Source of the DNA: Aphrocallistes beatrix
Lineage: Eukaryota > Porifera > Hexactinellida > Sceptrulophora > Aphrocallistidae
Reading direction: 5' to 3'
NCBI GenBank assembly: GCA_963281255.1
Contig: OY725492.1
Span: forward strand, 5,530,147-5,594,146
DNA: 64,000 nt
How positions within the stretch are numbered: the stretch's first letter is position 1; each line of letters begins with the position of its first letter. This document shows, piece after piece, positions 59,701 through 64,000 of the stretch. The translations under genes were made by a program, and so were the position numbers. Below the pieces are notes generated by a model that was not told the DNA's origin, searched no databases, and worked only from the letters and a program-made list of their open reading frames with translations.

Positions 59701-62700
59701 GCCTTTTGTCGGTGAGTGGGGGTAGAGTGTGGCATTTTGAGAATGGAATCGAGCTATCGGAGCGGGAAAGTAGGCATTTAATGATGTGAATGAGAAGCTG
59801 GGAAAGCGAAAGGGAGTATTTTGAGTAGGAAATAGCGTGTTAAAGGCGGTGCAAGGGTGCCTTTTGTCGGTGAGTGGGGGTAGAGTGTGGCATTTTGAGA
59901 ATGGAATCGAGCTATCGGAGCGGGAAAGTAGGCATTTAATGATGTGAATGAGAAGCTGGGAAAGCGAAAGGGAGTATTTTGAGTAGGAAATAGCGTGTTA
60001 AAGGCGGTGCAAGGGTGCCTTTTGTCGGTGAGTGGGGGTAGAGTGTGGCATTTTGAGAATGGAATCGAGCTATCGGAGCGGGAAAGTAGGCATTTAATGA
60101 TGTGAATGAGAAGCTGGGAAAGCGAAAGGGAGTATTTTGAGTAGGAAATAGCGTGTTAAAGGCGGTGCAAGGGTGCCTTTTGTCGGTGAGTGGGGGTAGA
60201 GTGTGGCATTTTGAGAATGGAATCGAGCTATCGGAGCGGGAAAGTAGGCATTTAATGATGTGAATGAGAAGCTGGGAAAGCGAAAGGGAGTATTTTGAGT
60301 AGGAAATAGCGTGTTAAAGGCGGTGCAAGGGTGCCTTTTGTCGGTGAGTGGGGGTAGAGTGTGGCATTTTGAGAATGGAATCGAGCTATCGGAGCGGGAA
60401 AGTAGGCATTTAATGATGTGAATGAGAAGCTGGGAAAGCGAAAGGGAGTATTTTGAGTAGGAAATAGCGTGTTAAAGGCGGTGCAAGGGTGCCTTTTGTC
60501 GGTGAGTGGGGGTAGAGTGTGGCATTTTGAGAATGGAATCGAGCTATCGGAGCGGGAAAGTAGGCATTTAATGATGTGAATGAGAAGCTGGGAAAGCGAA
60601 AGGGAGTATTTTGAGTAGGAAATAGCGTGTTAAAGGCGGTGCAAGGGTGCCTTTTGTCGGTGAGTGGGGGTAGAGTGTGGCATTTTGAGAATGGAATCGA
60701 GCTATCGGAGCGGGAAAGTAGGCATTTAATGATGTGAATGAGAAGCTGGGAAAGCGAAAGGGAGTATTTTGAGTAGGAAATAGCGTGTTAAAGGCGGTGC
60801 AAGGGTGCCTTTTGTCGGTGAGTGGGGGTAGAGTGTGGCATTTTGAGAATGGAATCGAGCTATCGGAGCGGGAAAGTAGGCATTTAATGATGTGAATGAG
60901 AAGCTGGGAAAGCGAAAGGGAGTATTTTGAGTAGGAAATAGCGTGTTAAAGGCGGTGCAAGGGTGCCTTTTGTCGGTGAGTGGGGGTAGAGTGTGGCATT
61001 TTGAGAATGGAATCGAGCTATCGGAGCGGGAAAGTAGGCATTTAATGATGTGAATGAGAAGCTGGGAAAGCGAAAGGGAGTATTTTGAGTAGGAAATAGC
61101 GTGTTAAAGGCGGTGCAAGGGTGCCTTTTGTCGGTGAGTGGGGGTAGAGTGTGGCATTTTGAGAATGGAATCGAGCTATCGGAGCGGGAAAGTAGGCATT
61201 TAATGATGTGAATGAGAAGCTGGGAAAGCGAAAGGGAGTATTTTGAGTAGGAAATAGCGTGTTAAAGGCGGTGCAAGGGTGCCTTTTGTCGGTGAGTGGG
61301 GGTAGAGTGTGGCATTTTGAGAATGGAATCGAGCTATCGGAGCGGGAAAGTAGGCATTTAATGATGTGAATGAGAAGCTGGGAAAGCGAAAGGGAGTATT
61401 TTGAGTAGGAAATAGCGTGTTAAAGGCGGTGCAAGGGTGCCTTTTGTCGGTGAGTGGGGGTAGAGTGTGGCATTTTGAGAATGGAATCGAGCTATCGGAG
61501 CGGGAAAGTAGGCATTTAATGATGTGAATGAGAAGCTGGGAAAGCGAAAGGGAGTATTTTGAGTAGGAAATAGCGTGTTAAAGGCGGTGCAAGGGTGCCT
61601 TTTGTCGGTGAGTGGGGGTAGAGTGTGGCATTTTGAGAATGGAATCGAGCTATCGGAGCGGGAAAGTAGGCATTTAATGATGTGAATGAGAAGCTGGGAA
61701 AGCGAAAGGGAGTATTTTGATTTGGAAATAGCGTGTTAAAGGCGGTGCAAGGGTGCCTTTTGTCGGTGAGTGGGGGTAGAGTGTGGCATTTTGAGAATGG
61801 AATCGAGCTATCGGAGCGGGAAAGTAGGCATTTAATGATGTGAATGAGAAGCTGGGAAAGCGAAAGGGAGTATTTTGAGTAGGAAATAGCGTGTTAAAGG
61901 CGGTGCAAGGGTGCCTTTTGTCGGTGAGTGGGGGTAGAGTGTGGCATTTTGAGAATGGAATCGAGCTATCGGAGCGGGAAAGTAGGCATTTAATGATGTG
62001 AATGAGAAGCTGGGAAAGCGAAAGGGAGTATTTTGAGTAGGAAATAGCGTGTTAAAGGCGGTGCAAGGGTGCCTTTTGTCGGTGAGTGGGGGTAGAGTGT
62101 GGCATTTTGAGAATGGAATCGAGCTATCGGAGCGGGAAAGTAGGCATTTAATGATGTGAATGAGAAGCTGGGAAAGCGAAAGGGAGTATTTTGAGTAGGA
62201 AATAGCGTGTTAAAGGCGGTGCAAGGGTGCCTTTTGTCGGTGAGTGGGGGTAGAGTGTGGCATTTTGAGAATGGAATCGAGCTATCGGAGCGGGAAAGTA
62301 GGCATTTAATGATGTGAATGAGAAGCTGGGAAAGCGAAAGGGAGTATTTTGAGTAGGAAATAGCGTGTTAAAGGCGGTGCAAGGGTGCCTTTTGTCGGTG
62401 AGTGGGGGTAGAGTGTGGCATTTTGAGAATGGAATCGAGCTATCGGAGCGGGAAAGTAGGCATTTAATGATGTGAATGAGAAGCTGGGAAAGCGAAAGGG
62501 AGTATTTTGAGTAGGAAATAGCGTGTTAAAGGCGGTGCAAGGGTGCCTTTTGTCGGTGAGTGGGGGTAGAGTGTGGCATTTTGAGAATGGAATCGAGCTA
62601 TCGGAGCGGGAAAGTAGGCATTTAATGATGTGAATGAGAAGCTGGGAAAGCGAAAGGGAGTATTTTGATTTGGAAATAGCGTGTTAAAGGCGGTGCAAGG

Positions 62701-64000
62701 GTGCCTTTTGTCGGTGAGTGGGGGTAGAGTGTGGCATTTTGAGAATGGAATCGAGCTATCGGAGCGGGAAAGTAGGCATTTAATGATGTGAATGAGAAGC
62801 TGGGAAAGCGAAAGGGAGTATTTTGAGTAGGAAATAGCGTGTTAAAGGCGGTGCAAGGGTGCCTTTTGTCGGTGAGTGGGGGTAGAGTGTGGCATTTTGA
62901 GAATGGAATCGAGCTATCGGAGCGGGAAAGTAGGCATTTAATGATGTGAATGAGAAGCTGGGAAAGCGAAAGGGAGTATTTTGAGTAGGAAATAGCGTGT
63001 TAAAGGCGGTGCAAGGGTGCCTTTTGTCGGTGAGTGGGGGTAGAGTGTGGCATTTTGAGAATGGAATCGAGCTATCGGAGCGGGAAAGTAGGCATTTAAT
63101 GATGTGAATGAGAAGCTGGGAAAGCGAAAGGGAGTATTTTGAGTAGGAAATAGCGTGTTAAAGGCGGTGCAAGGGTGCCTTTTGTCGGTGAGTGGGGGTA
63201 GAGTGTGGCATTTTGAGAATGGAATCGAGCTATCGGAGCGGGAAAGTAGGCATTTAATGATGTGAATGAGAAGCTGGGAAAGCGAAAGGGAGTATTTTGA
63301 GTAGGAAATAGCGTGTTAAAGGCGGTGCAAGGGTGCCTTTTGTCGGTGAGTGGGGGTAGAGTGTGGCATTTTGAGAATGGAATCGAGCTATCGGAGCGGG
63401 AAAGTAGGCATTTAATGATGTGAATGAGAAGCTGGGAAAGCGAAAGGGAGTATTTTGAGTAGGAAATAGCGTGTTAAAGGCGGTGCAAGGGTGCCTTTTG
63501 TCGGTGAGTGGGGGTAGAGTGTGGCATTTTGAGAATGGAATCGAGCTATCGGAGCGGGAAAGTAGGCATTTAATGATGTGAATGAGAAGCTGGGAAAGCG
63601 AAAGGGAGTATTTTGAGTAGGAAATAGCGTGTTAAAGGCGGTGCAAGGGTGCCTTTTGTCGGTGAGTGGGGGTAGAGTGTGGCAGTTCTTGAGAATGGAA
63701 TCGAGCTATCGGAGCGGGAAAGTAGGCATTTAATGATGTGAATGAGAAGCTGGGAAAGCGAAAGGGAGTATTTTGAGTAGGAAATAGCGTGTTAAAGGCG
63801 GTGCAAGGTGCCTTTTGTCGGTGAGTGGGGGTAGAGTGTGGCATTTTGAGAATGGAATCGAGCTATCGGAGCGGGAAAGTAGGCATTTAATGATGTGAAT
63901 GAGAAGCTGGGAAAGCGAAAGGGAGTATTTTGAGTAGGAAATAGCGTGTTAAAGGCGGTGCAAGGGTGCCTTTTGTCGGTGAGTGGGGGTAGAGTGTGGC
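56798..64000. repeat. 158-bp tandem satellite array, about 45 copies, open at right edge
   Basis: The unit (for example GGGAAAGCGAAAGGGAGTAT through GGCATTTAATGATGTGAATG) repeats exactly every 158 bp, as measured from start points 56951, 57109, 57267, 57425 and on to the window end. Most units are identical. A GAGTA-to-GATTT variant marks seven units, starting at 57267, 58215, 58847, 59163, 59479, 61691 and 62639. Two units near 63684 and 63805 carry small indels. The unit length is near nucleosome size, as in many centromeric or heterochromatic satellites; location on the chromosome is unknown. No ORF spans it, as 158 is not a multiple of three. Confidence 0.97.

Noticed and set aside
63632-63844. 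Minus-strand ORF in the satellite
   Set aside because: Arises only where two indels change the phase; other units have no such frame.

Overview
The window is nuclear DNA from a compact animal genome. Genes carry short spliceosomal introns (many 49-120 bp, GT...AG). They include animal-type families: an axonemal dynein heavy chain, JNK, AKT, a Maf-like bZIP factor, epsin, EPS15 and phospholipase C beta. A partial NHL-repeat protein at the left edge is of a kind often expanded in sponges and other invertebrates. I cannot name the species; an early-branching or otherwise compact invertebrate is my inference. Most exons are very GC-rich while introns and intergenic DNA are AT-rich. From about 48.3 kb rightward the coding sequence also becomes AT-richer.

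Layout. 1-0.5 kb: partial NHL-repeat gene (-). 1.2-17.5 kb: a complete ten-exon outer-arm dynein heavy chain of the DNAH5/DNAH8 type (-), with three short transposon-like inserts or foldbacks in its introns. 17.9-19.2 kb: an XTBD/dsRBD/R3H RNA-binding protein (-). 19.2-21.5 kb: a repeat-rich gap with a palindromic element and a second inverted-repeat element carrying a nested insertion. 21.5-26.7 kb: a tight cluster of small genes: VPS37, a PEBP protein and SERF on +; an unknown gene, RRP36 and another unknown gene on -; then a dsRBD-EDF1/MBF1 fusion on +. 26.9-33.8 kb: JNK, prefoldin subunit 6, epsin and a C8orf33-like gene, all +, with 105-150 bp between them. 34.2-39.6 kb: three genes I do not recognise. 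39.8-48.0 kb: a Maf-like bZIP gene (-), AKT (+) with the ribosomal protein eL36 gene nested antisense in an intron, and EPS15 (+). 48.3-53.0 kb: an intronless phospholipase C beta (-) and an intronless UBE2D-like E2 (+) whose catalytic cysteine is serine. 53.5-56.6 kb: a TA-flanked inverted-repeat element and a decayed hAT transposase split by a small hAT-like element. 56.8-64.0 kb: about 45 near-identical copies of a 158-bp satellite running off the right edge.

How the genes relate. Several products act in clathrin endocytosis and sorting (epsin, EPS15, VPS37) or in signalling from the membrane (AKT, PLC beta, JNK). EPS15 EH domains classically bind NPF motifs such as those in epsin. The clustering may be coincidental. 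The most unusual coding observations are the dsRBD-EDF1 fusion and the Cys-to-Ser UBE2D copy. The repeats give clean examples of nested insertions with target-site duplications. All assignments come from reading translations and motifs by eye; no database search was possible.
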